DNA of 11,459 nucleotides, taken from the NCBI GenBank assembly GCA_003024985.2, contig PXIH01S0000301.1; one strand, written 5' to 3'. The stretch's first letter is position 1, and each line of letters begins with the position of its first letter. The DNA comes from Euperipatoides rowelli. Its lineage: Eukaryota; Onychophora; Udeonychophora; Euonychophora; Peripatopsidae. Positions 1 through 7,059 of the stretch are shown here, one piece after another. The position numbers and the translations under genes are program-made. Below the pieces are notes generated by a model that was not told where the DNA came from, did not search any database, and saw only the letters and a list, made by a program, of their open reading frames with translations.

Positions 1-117
1 TCTCTCACCATGTGACTGAAGGAGCATCATGTTCAAGTGTAGAAGATGGTTACATGAATAACGTGGAACTTTTACAGTTTTGTTGTGCACGTCTGTAGCT
101 GTAGGTGCATCATGAAT

Positions 118-200
118 GTCCACCGTCCATGTGTAATAATTTTTTTCCATATTTATTTATTTAATGAGACAAGGTAAAAGTCAAGTATGACTTTTTACCT
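118..200 (-). repeat. LINE-like 3' end (stem-loop plus ATTT repeats)
   Basis: Bases 172-200 form a hairpin: a 12-base arm AGGTAAAAGTCA, a four-base loop AGTA, and TGACTTTTTACCT, which pairs with one extra T. Just to the left, 149-163 is an ATTT-rich microsatellite. Read on the minus strand this is a stem-loop followed about 9 bases later by an AAAT run. Several LINE families have such a 3' end, with a hairpin recognised by the reverse transcriptase and then a simple-repeat tail. The same layout occurs at 2644-2700 on the plus strand with a different stem sequence. The minus-strand sequence before the hairpin (about 201-260) is T-rich and non-coding, as a 3' UTR would be. No reverse transcriptase remnant is visible, so the assignment rests on layout alone. 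Confidence 0.35.
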
Positions 201-394
201 AAAATTACATTTTGCACAAAAACTATAATATAAACACAATACAAGCAACAAAAACCATAAGGATATAAACATAAATAAAATTAAAAAAATATGAATTTTA
301 AAAAAAATTTCCTTCCCCCTTTTTTTCCCTTTCCCCCAAATTTGATAACCCATACAAATGGCAGAGATTTGATATATTTATGATCATGTTATAG
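201..394. other. A/T-rich spacer with a pyrimidine tract
   Basis: Mostly A-rich sequence, then a C/T tract at about 309-336 and an AG at 363-364. On the plus strand the tract could serve as the polypyrimidine tract of a 3' splice site. The frame following AG 364 meets a TAG at 392-394, so only the TATAG at 390-394 would open the frame annotated next. Nothing else is recognised. Confidence 0.3.
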
Positions 395-613
395 GCTAGA
401 TATTTATCAAGACATGTTCGGAAAGAATTAAAAGTGAGATTATGGTGTAATAAATATTTTTTCCCCATCTGCCCCTTGTTTCCCTGCTGCCCTGGGAAGA
501 TAGCTGCCCTGGTCCCTGGGACACATGAGAAAATGTCTATTACAACTCCTGAGATATATACTGTAGATATAGATATTTTAAATCCTCATAGCATTAATCT
601 AAAGTTGCTTTGA
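395..613 (+). CDS. Possible 3'-terminal coding exon (unidentified; receptor-tail-like)
   Basis: An open frame of 72 codons runs from just after a TAG (392-394) to TGA at 611-613 with no initiating ATG near its start, so it would have to be an exon. Its start is basic (YLSRHVRKELKVRLW). A cysteine cluster follows (ICPLFPCCPG), and then a hydrophilic tail. A V-R-K-E-L motif followed by basic residues and cysteines resembles the segment after the seventh helix of family-B or adhesion GPCRs. The nine codons before the TAG are hydrophobic in the same frame (FDIFMIML), which would fit the end of a helix interrupted by a stop. The GC-richer stretch 468-525 stands out from its surroundings. The resemblance is by eye only. 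Chance, or a decayed pseudogene, is quite possible. Confidence 0.22.
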   Translation, partial: ARYLSRHVRKELKVRLWCNKYFFPICPLFPCCPGKIAALVPGTHEKMSITTPEIYTVDIDILNPHSINLKLL

Positions 614-1499
614 GATACATATTCTTTTTTCTAAGTCAGTATAACCGAAGCTTAAAAAAAAATTAAAATATAATATTGGTAGGTGATGTGATAAACATTT
701 ATGATGAACTCTTTGCCAGGACTAAAATCTTAATTGACATCTTAGAAATTAGATGTCAGTTGGCACTTTAATAAGAAAAGAAAGGGTTAATAACTTAACT
801 TACATTTTAAAAATCTAATTAGTTATTTATCTACAAGATGAAAAATTCTGCTTGGTTTGTCAGAGCCAATACAAATAGCAGCATCTAATCACAAATTAAT
901 GTACCTTAAATAAAATAAACATTCTTTACTGACATACTTAAAAATAAATATATTTTTCCAAAAACAAGATGTAACCTACTGGCACAGAACTGAGACATTA
1001 ATAAAATAGATAATATAAGAAATTAAGAATACAAACATTATAATATAAACTATCCTATTATGAAAAATACAAACAAAATGTGTATATAAAACTATTACAC
1101 AAACAAGAAATATACTGTAAGTTAAAAACAAAAATTGTTTTGTAGAAAAAAAAATGAAGAAAAATTGTTTTGAAGATATAAAAAAAAAAAATCAAAATTA
1201 TAAAAAAATCTTAACAAAAAAATCAAACTAAATATAAGCAAAACATTTTTTAAAACAAAAGTTAAGAACAAAAAAAGGAAGAAAAACAAATAGTAGGCTA
1301 ATAGTAGTTATAGCAATACAGGATGTAGTAAAAAATATTACCAGATCAATTAGCCATTGTAAAGAATAGAGAAAGAAGAAGATTGGGATTTATTAGTAGG
1401 GAGAAGATAAGGATTAGTACATAATACTCAATATCAGAGTTCAAATTTGACCATAGAATAACCCTATCAGAACTTGATATATTAAGGAGATTTCACATG
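614..1499. other. Strand-biased A-rich non-coding stretch
   Basis: No frame of interest is visible on either strand. From about 880 to 1300 the plus strand is very rich in A compared with T, with many oligo-A runs. AATAAA-type hexamers occur near 907-920, but these are expected by composition alone. Apart from the tandem repeat annotated at 1130-1189, nothing structured was found. Confidence 0.6.
1130..1189. repeat. Two-copy tandem repeat, period 30 bp
   Basis: AAAAATTGTTTT occurs at 1130 and again 30 bp later (1160), each followed by a G/A-rich stretch and an oligo-A run. The copies have diverged in their second halves. This is a small local duplication inside A-rich DNA. Confidence 0.55.
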
Positions 1500-1780
1500 A
1501 GTGGGCTTCCCTGTATTAGTTTGTTTTCTTGATTTTTCCCACTGAGGTTCATCGTAATCTGTTTTTCCATAATTTTAATGAGTGTGTTGATGGCTTCCAT
1601 CTTGTTGGATCAGATACTGGACAGAATTCCTTTGGAACGCCAAGGTCCATTTTGTCTGATTACAGGTATAAGTTCCAAGTAAAAAAGGGATGTCCTAGTT
1701 TCTTATTTTTTTTTGGAATCCTAGCACTATATTCTAAGGTCAGCAGCAACACACAAAGCAGTGTGCTGTGTTGCAGTTAA
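1500..1780. other. Unassigned stretch of higher complexity
   Basis: Base composition is more balanced here than in the flanks. All frames on both strands are short. On the plus strand an ATG-started frame of 83 codons runs 1529-1780, with no recognisable domain. On the minus strand the same DNA gives two protein-like pieces in different frames: one contains KEFCPVSDPTRWKPSTHSLK and ends at a TGA, and the other contains QRNSVQYLIQQDG. With no frame clearly favoured, this could be a decayed transposable element or an old exon. A short near-palindrome, AACACACAAAGCAGTGTGCTGTGTT, spans about 1748-1772. Confidence 0.3.
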
Positions 1781-2349
1781 AAAGATACCAATATAGTTGA
1801 TGTCACACAGAATGAGCGTTGTGGCACGGCAGTGGAATATTGATTTCAAAATTTTAAAAGGATTACTTTTCATAACTATTATAAATTATATTAAAGGATT
1901 ACAAGATGATTTTTCAAGGTTAAATCGGCACCGTGATTTTCATATTCAATTTCATCCACGTCGATATTTTAACTAAAAAAGCCATTACATATTATTAATA
2001 TTCAGTAGAGTAATCAAAATATTTGAATGTTTCTGATTATTAAAATTTATTATTAGTAAAATATTGAATGATATAGATTATAATTATTAATAATAAAATA
2101 ATGCTTCCTTCCAAACCTCAAATTTTTAATTACGGTACACTAATAAAGTATACACTTTTTTTAATGACTTAATCATGTTTGAAAAACAAAATGACACTAA
2201 TCCAACAAACATGTTACGATAAACTATTTTGGAACGTTCCAACTTTATTTCAGTTTAAATTTGATTTCTTTTAAACGTTAAAAAAAATGAATTCATTAGC
2301 TTGAAAACTTACATGGACAAAGAGTATCGCTAGCTAACAAACGTTTAAC
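1781..2349. other. A/T-rich spacer, no gene seen
   Basis: No coding signal, RNA gene or long repeat is seen. The one sharp feature is a perfect 14-bp palindrome at 2229-2242. Confidence 0.6.
2229..2242. repeat. Perfect 14-bp palindrome TTGGAACGTTCCAA
   Basis: The sequence equals its own reverse complement across 14 bases. It contains the inverted GAA/TTC pair of a heat-shock element half-site arrangement. Heat-shock factor normally needs at least three contiguous units and no third unit is present, so a regulatory role is not supported. Confidence 0.5.
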
Positions 2350-2580
2350 TTTTTGTTTTTGTTTTTGATATTGATTATACTGTATATTACAAGAAAACAG
2401 GAAGGAAGAGTGAAATTTTTGTTTTTTTAGGATCTTTGAAACTGAATGCAAACGATGTGAGAAAAAAAGAATGAAGAATTTGTTTTTTTTTGCTTTTGAT
2501 ATTGATTGTAATGTTTATAATATGAAAAGAGGTAAAGGGAGTGAAATTTTTGTTTTTTTACTTTTAATATTGATACTATG
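2350..2580. repeat. Diverged minisatellite, unit ~65 bp, ~3.4 copies
   Basis: Each unit has the same order of parts: GATATTGATT, an A/T stretch, a purine-rich AAGAAAA...GGAAG block, then GTGAAATTTTTGTTTTTTTA. GATATTGATT lies at 2367 and 2498, 131 bp apart, and a variant (AATATTGATA) at 2566. The 20-base GTGAAATTTTTGTTTTTTTA is identical at 2410-2429 and 2541-2560, again 131 bp apart. The unit between them (from about 2430) is diverged but aligns through the purine block and T-run, giving a true period near 65 bp with a higher-order 131-bp dimer. It encodes nothing. Confidence 0.75.
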
Positions 2581-2643
2581 TAATGGATAAATAGAACTGT
2601 TTATTCTGTCTAGTTATTGTTGAATTAGGATATGGATGGTCCA

Positions 2644-2700
2644 TTGTAATAGGCTAGTAGCCTTACAATTATTTCAAAATAAATAAATAAATAAATAAAT
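2644..2700 (+). repeat. LINE/SINE-like 3' end: stem-loop plus (AAAT)n
   Basis: Bases 2644-2670 fold into a hairpin: ATTGTAA, one unpaired T, AGGCT, then AGCC and TTACAAT on the other arm. About six bases later (AAAT)n runs from 2676 to 2700 in about six near-perfect units. Stem-loop plus simple-repeat tail is the usual 3' end of CR1/L2/RTE-type LINEs and SINEs that use their enzymes. The upstream sequence (2581-2643) shows no coding match, so only a short 3' fragment is likely present. Confidence 0.45.
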
Positions 2701-2889
2701 CTAATCTCTAAAAGAATACAGCCATCCTATCAAAATTTTATATTATTCTGAGTGAAACAAGTTATAACATTAATTAATCAATGTACTATAATGTAAAACT
2801 AATGATGCATAGCCTCTTGCGTTGGTGATTTAATTTGTTTGTTAAATTTTTCTTTAAAATAAATATGCTAAATAATTGTTTCTTTTGTC
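2701..2889. other. A/T-rich spacer
   Basis: No gene or repeat recognised. A minus-strand ATG frame of 84 codons (2786-3040) overlaps this segment and the repeat region to its right. It has no domain I recognise and lies over diverged repeats, so it is not annotated as a gene. Confidence 0.5.
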
Positions 2890-3290
2890 GTGGTTTATCC
2901 CATACCAAAACAATTTGCAGACCGGATAGAGAAAGGTATCTCCAAGCAGCAACTAGCGTTGTGTTTGGCGCATCCCATTGAAAACTATCTGCTTTTAAAA
3001 AAAAATAGTGTTGATTCCAACGCAAGCCACTGATTGTCACCGCAACAATTTTTAAAGCAAGCTCTATATTTTCCTACTGAAAAAACATTGAAAATGAGTG
3101 TGAACCACAGCAATTTCCAGTGTAGTGTATCCCATTAAAACTATGTGTTTTAAATTTTTGTGCAGAACACTAACGTGACGTCTTGCTGTGGGTGTCACAG
3201 GCCTAAACGGAGAAAGTTTTTTTACCCCTCGTTTTTGCATGCTAGTCTAATAGTTTGACTATATCCCATTACACATCTCAGGCTTTGTTT
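2890..3290. repeat. Diverged repeats around ATCCCAT, probably a decayed mobile element
   Basis: ATCCCAT recurs near 2898, 2972, 3129 and 3265. The second and third copies are clearly related over their right side: ATCCCATTGAAAACTATCTG against ATCCCATTAAAACTATGTG, then TTTTAAA. They are also related over their left side (CAGCAA ... GTGT ... ATCCCATT) at a spacing of about 157 bp. The first copy shares ATCCCAT, AAAAC and TTGC. Minus-strand frames across it (3064-3240, 58 codons from ATG at 3238-3240; and 2786-3040) encode no protein I recognise. The region is moderately GC-rich compared with its flanks, consistent with an inserted element that has aged. Confidence 0.35.
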
Positions 3291-4072
3291 TCAACCCATA
3301 ACTAAAACACTGGCCACAGAAGTCCATATATGCAGAATAATTGTTAGTTGTCATGAGTAACCAACTACCTGATTCTTTTCATATTTACTTCTATCTTCAA
3401 GAATTGAATGTGTCATTCTTAGGTTTTTTTTATTGTATTCAGTCACTTCCTATTAATGATTCCCTTGGAGGTTATTGATTGTTACATTGTGTCTCTGATG
3501 AGTAGTTGGCTTTAAATTTTTTTTTAATTCTCTTTAGTACCAACGACTTAAATAGCTGGTTTAATTAAAAAAGGATGTATTGAATAATAATCCAAAATTA
3601 ATATTTTGTTGACATATAGGCTACTAAGGGTATGTTACTTCAATGCTACATTAAGGTAAGATAACACATGTATGGCCATTTTTAGGATATAAATTGTCAT
3701 ATTGAATAATTTGAGTGGCAGGAAACGTCCTTCTTTCATTCCTAATCCCCCCCCCCCCCATTCTTCTAGATTTTGCTCAGTGAGTGTGTGTGAATTATTG
3801 GCTTGAATAGGCAGCACAAAGTCAATCTTGATGTAACAGTTTATTTTCTAAAAACATTTAAAAGAAAGCCAAGAGAAGAAGATAATGGCTTCAGGTCTTT
3901 AATTGTAGCATTTATGAATATTGTAGATCCATCATTTTTGGGTTTTGACATTTTTTCGTTGCCTTTCCAATAGGATTTGCATAAAGAGAAATGTGAAAAC
4001 AGTGACAGACAAATCACAATAAGAAGTTTATGAATCCAGAATGGTCGTTATTTGAACTTGAATTTTTTTTTT
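3291..4072. other. A/T-rich spacer with a C13 tract
   Basis: No coding or RNA gene was recognised. The stretch includes a 13-base C run at 3747-3759, which is unusual in such A+T-rich DNA and likely length-variable. A short GT alternation follows at 3784-3791. A minus-strand ATG frame (3635-3817) simply reads through the C run as glycines and is not credible. Confidence 0.55.
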
Positions 4073-4120
4073 CACTGCTATCTCTAGTATGATTTCCACT
4101 GCTATCTCGGCTATGACAAT
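4073..4120. repeat. Two-copy tandem duplication, period 24 bp
   Basis: CACTGCTATCTC occurs at 4073-4084 and 4097-4108. Each copy continues with a similar TAGTATGATTT or GCTATGACAATTT tail. It is a small local duplication immediately upstream of the palindrome at 4139. Confidence 0.6.
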
Positions 4121-4138
4121 TTAATCAGTTGTTGGATT

Positions 4139-4173
4139 TGTAAGTCCAGTGTGGACTTACACTTTTTTTTTTT
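4139..4173. repeat. Perfect 10-bp inverted repeat followed by T11
   Basis: TGTAAGTCCA, loop GTG, then TGGACTTACA: a perfect ten-base stem with a three-base loop at 4139-4161. It is followed by C and a run of eleven T (4163-4173). It resembles a stem plus T-tract terminator in form, and a T run does stop RNA polymerase III. However, no gene ends here, so the better reading is the end of a small mobile element or a chance palindrome. Confidence 0.6.
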
Positions 4174-4206
4174 GTTATACACATTTCAATATGCTGTGTA
4201 AAAGGA

Positions 4207-4264
4207 TACTTGTGACATAACAAGCGATGACTGCCTACTTGTGACATCACAGGAGATGATTGAT
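4207..4264. repeat. Two-copy tandem duplication, period 29 bp
   Basis: TACTTGTGACAT starts at 4207 and again at 4236, and the copies stay similar across the 29-bp unit (...ACAAGCGATGA against ACAGGAGATGA). The second copy contains the palindrome TGTGACATCACA (4240-4251), which is one base from palindromic in the first copy. The repeat lies about 80 bp upstream of the SINE head. Confidence 0.65.
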
Positions 4265-4344
4265 CTCATTTTTGATGATAGAAAATCCAGAACAGATTTA
4301 CCATATAGAGTGAATAGGAGGAAAAAATCTGTTAAAATTTACTG

Positions 4345-4667
4345 TTGCAGTGGTCAAGCGGTCCAGGCTGCTGCTGCCGAGTTAGGGTATATATGGACGT
4401 CAAGGGTTTGATCCCCAGGTAGCCCTGGTGTGGAATATAAGAAATTTTCTTTCCCTGTCAGTACGCGCTAAGGATTCATTCTGGCTCTTTTTCTATGCAT
4501 CTCACAGTTACTGTATATTTGCTGATTTAAATTTATTCCGGCACTTTGAAAAATTGGAACTTGACATGACCGACTCTTATGGAGTGTGAAGAAACACTAG
4601 GCATCATTATACAAGGAAGTAGCAAGACTGTACATATATGTAAATATTTGTAAAAAAAAAAAAAAAA
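4345..4667 (+). mobile_element. tRNA-derived SINE, apparently full length
   Basis: The head carries both internal RNA polymerase III promoter boxes in the right order and spacing: A box TGGTCAAGCGG at 4351-4361 and B box GGTTTGATCCC at 4405-4415. Only one T replaces the usual C within the B-box core. The 43 bp between them is long enough for a tRNA with a long variable arm, so a Leu- or Ser-type ancestor is likely. The copy cannot be a working tRNA, as no acceptor stem can be drawn. A body of about 225 bp follows, containing ATTCCGGCACTTTG (about 4535). The element ends with GTAAATATTTGT and a 16-base A run (4652-4667), typical of a tail copied by a LINE enzyme. The 5' boundary is set a few bases before the A box. 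I could not find clear target-site duplications, so the ends are approximate. The family is not one I recognise. Confidence 0.75.
4351..4415 (+). promoter_or_regulatory. Internal RNA polymerase III promoter (A and B boxes) of the SINE
   Basis: A box TGGTCAAGCGG at 4351-4361 fits the TRGYNNANNNGG form. B box GGTTTGATCCC at 4405-4415 fits GGTTCRANNCC with one change. The start-to-start spacing of 54 bp is within the range for type-2 promoters. Such boxes are bound by TFIIIC. Whether this copy is transcribed cannot be told from sequence. Confidence 0.7.
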
Positions 4668-4739
4668 TATTGGTTCAAATTATTGGTACATTAAACATTA
4701 CACCCACCCACCCAATAAAATAAAACCCTAAATACACTT

Positions 4740-5566
4740 CACTGATGGCTCTGTCAATAGCCAAATTCGCCAAAAGAGAAACATTTTTGTAAATAGCGAT
4801 TTATTTTCTATACTGGCGAAACTGAGTGGCGAAATTATTATTTTGATAATTTTTATTAATTGTTTATTACCATAATTAATTTTATTTTAATACAATTTAC
4901 TTTTAAATTAGAAAAAAATCTAGATTAACTTTAGCATTAACATCTTAAATACAGAGCAATAGATGTCTTTTCAAATGCCTTAAAAAAAAGCCTTTTATTT
5001 TATATAGATTAGGAAACATTATTACATTGATAAGTGTCTCAGGTTATAAATTATTTGCAATTAGTATCGTCTTTTTTTTAAATAAGTTAGTTGTGTTTAT
5101 TTAAGGCTTTTGGGTCCTTAAAAAGGCTTTATTTTTGCTATAATTCCCATTGCATTCCTTCAGGATAGCACTGTTTATAGTACTCTAAGAATTGTTAAAG
5201 GTCTATTTTTATTACATTTTTTTTACTTCCCAGTAAGAGGGTAATGGGAATGCAATTATTTAATTCTAATTGTTGTGAACATTTTTTGTGAGTATAAATC
5301 TTTGTCAGATATACATTACTTTCTCTTGTTTTATCTTGATAAGTCCTAATCACCCATTAATATACAACACTTATATAGCAGCTATAGCAATTAGGCATCC
5401 TACACTTTTGATTCTCCAGGCAATTTTTTAAAAAAAATATCCCTTACCCCCTTTCAAAAAATATATATATTTATACAATAGCGAAATATCCTCATTTCTG
5501 GCGACTTAAATTCTAATTTGGCGAAATTGATTGGCGAAATAAAATTAAAACCCAGAGCCACCACTG
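4740..5566. mobile_element. Non-autonomous hAT-like DNA transposon (827 bp)
   Basis: The two ends are inverted copies: CACTGATGGCTCTG at 4740-4753 and, read from the other strand, CAGTGGTGGCTCTG at 5553-5566, matching at 12 of 14 bases. CAGTGGTGG-type ends are usual for hAT elements. Both ends abut the direct repeat CACTT (4735-4739 and 5567-5571). A hAT target duplication should be 8 bp, so either three bases have drifted or another superfamily is involved. A striking doublet GGCGAAA-N6-GGCGAAA occurs near each end in the same orientation (4815-4834 and 5520-5539, 18 of 20 identical), with single GGCGA/AGCGA variants nearby. Such subterminal motifs are typical transposase-binding sites. The interior is A+T-rich and codes for no transposase. 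It includes a 10-bp inverted pair, ATTGCATTCC (5149-5158) and GGAATGCAAT (5247-5256). Confidence 0.6.
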
Positions 5567-5879
5567 CACTTGATTCAGACAATATTAAAAAACTAACTGG
5601 TTCATCCAAACCTGCTATAAAAATTACTTTTTGAGAAAGACATGCTAAGTTTAAACTAAACTAGCCCTGCCACCCCCACACCCCCCATCCAATATATATC
5701 TCAGTAGTCTCATTCTTGCACCTACACTAATTTAGAAACAAGCAGCAATTGATCAATATGTGAATGCCCTTTTCTCCATTTCCTTTCCTTCACTGTGGAA
5801 ATCACAAAATGCAATTATGATAGAATTAAGAGAACTTATCAAAATGTTTTTCATTTAATTAGAATAAATTGTTTTTCTA
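5567..5879. other. A/T-rich spacer
   Basis: No gene or clear repeat. There is a short C-rich patch (about 5667-5690). Nothing else is supported. Confidence 0.55.
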
Positions 5880-6032
5880 TCTAGCAGTGAGAGATGCAAT
5901 TCTCCCAAGAGTACTCAATCAACTCTAGTAATCTCAGATGCAACTCGGAGCCTTGTTTGATTACATGAAACATCAATCCAGTAAAAAGCTAGCATCTATT
6001 ACAAAATAAAATCGAAAAAAAAAAAAAAAAAA
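5880..6032 (+). other. Possible retrocopy 3' end (complex stretch, AATAAA, A18)
   Basis: A more complex stretch begins at about 5883, right after a good-looking acceptor-type sequence (TTGTTTTTCTATCTAG). It ends with AATAAA at 6005-6010, only four bases before an uninterrupted run of 18 A (6015-6032). In one plus frame it reads AVRDAILPRVLNQL, two stops, then LGALFDYMKHQSSKKLAS and a TAA just before the A run. A reading frame decaying into an A tail fits a retrocopy or LINE/SINE tail. I do not recognise the protein, and no target duplication was found. Chance cannot be excluded. Confidence 0.22.
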
Positions 6033-6930
6033 TCCCTTGAATAAATACATCCAATAATTGTAAAGAAAAAAAATAATAAACATTTTAAGAATTTACCATG
6101 ACTATCTGCCTGTTAATATTCAAGGCAAAGAAATAAATTTAATCTAGAGCTCTGTTATCAACAAAAATTTATACATTAAGATATTTAATTAAACTGTTAA
6201 GAATTATTCTACATACAAATGTAAACAAACAGAGGGTTTAAAAACAAAAAAATCAACTAACATTCACACTGGTAGAATTAATTAGTATAATCAAATGAAG
6301 TACAAAAAAAAGTAGACGGGAATCAACACCACTTTTCAATATTCAAAGACGATTTTAAAATTTAACTTTAAAACATGCAAATAAATTATGTAAATAAATG
6401 ATTACATTTATTAGATATTAGATAATCTATGAATATCAATTTTAGTCAGATAAGGAAAACAAAGAGTAAATGATTAAATTATTGATAAAACACAAAAAAA
6501 AGTTTTTATAATTTACCCATTTTAGTTTTAATAAAAGTTGTGATTTTTTTTTTTAAAATTAAATGTTTACAATTATTGTTTTAGTTTCAATCACAATGTA
6601 GCTTACATACAATAAGTTTAAAATTACGTAATGAGTTTTGCAAATTTAAAAAAAAAAAAAAATTTCATGGAATTGTACTTTCAAAATGGCTGGCCAGGGA
6701 CATATCACTTTTATTAGCAAAAATATAAGAACAAATTTATAGATTTGACTTACCAAAAAGTTTTATTTCCGCTTATTATTTTCATTTTTCATATAAGCTA
6801 CACTTCATTTTCACTACATTTTATTCGTTTTGAAGAAAACAAGCTCGTATAAGTTCAGATTTATGTTCTGGGAGACATCTTTAAAACCTTGTAACGGATA
6901 AATGTCTCGTAAAGCAGTTCAGGGAGATAT
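6033..6930. other. A/T-rich spacer, no gene seen
   Basis: Very A+T-rich with several oligo-A runs (for example about 6647-6661). No coding frames, RNA genes or long repeats were recognised. If the LINE to the right were complete, its reverse transcriptase would have to lie here on the minus strand. I looked for its conserved motifs and saw none. Confidence 0.6.
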
Positions 6931-7059
6931 ATAATTTATTGAGGGGCTGTGGATTGATGAAGGATTCATCTCTAGTTTTTCTGGAACACACAACACTAGA
7001 AATGAACCCTTCATCAATCCACACACCCCTCCCCCCAAAAAACATAGATAATTTATTGA
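6931..7059. mobile_element. Foldback (MITE-like) insertion with 12-bp flanking direct repeats
   Basis: The 12-mer ATAATTTATTGA occurs at 6931-6942 and 7048-7059 and brackets a 105-bp insert. The insert is mostly one hairpin: arms 6948-6976 and 6995-7023 (29 bases each, 27 matching) around an 18-base loop. It is extended by a G4/C4 pair with one bulge outside the arms (GGGG at 6943-6946, CCCC near 7026-7029). Both mismatches become G-U pairs if the minus strand is transcribed, giving a fully paired 29-bp RNA stem. The right end also carries a C6A6 segment absent from the left, so the ends are not symmetric. The bracketing repeat suggests insertion into the LINE remnant or at its broken edge. 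A 12-bp duplication is long for a DNA transposon and closer to a LINE-type event, so the mechanism is open. Confidence 0.55.

Noticed and set aside
2229-2242. Heat-shock element
   Set aside because: Only two inverted GAA units are present, at least three are normally needed, and no gene lies downstream.
2786-3040. Minus-strand 84-codon frame
   Set aside because: It lies over diverged repeats and the related repeat copy is read in a different frame, so the frame is not conserved between copies.
3635-3817. Minus-strand 60-codon frame
   Set aside because: It depends on translating the C13 run as glycine and has no recognisable domain.
4139-4173. Rho-independent terminator
   Set aside because: The stem plus T run has the right shape, but the window is eukaryotic and no transcript ends here.
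4345-4430. Functional tRNA-Leu or tRNA-Ser gene
   Set aside because: A and B boxes are present, but no acceptor or anticodon stem can be paired and the sequence continues into a SINE body and A tail.
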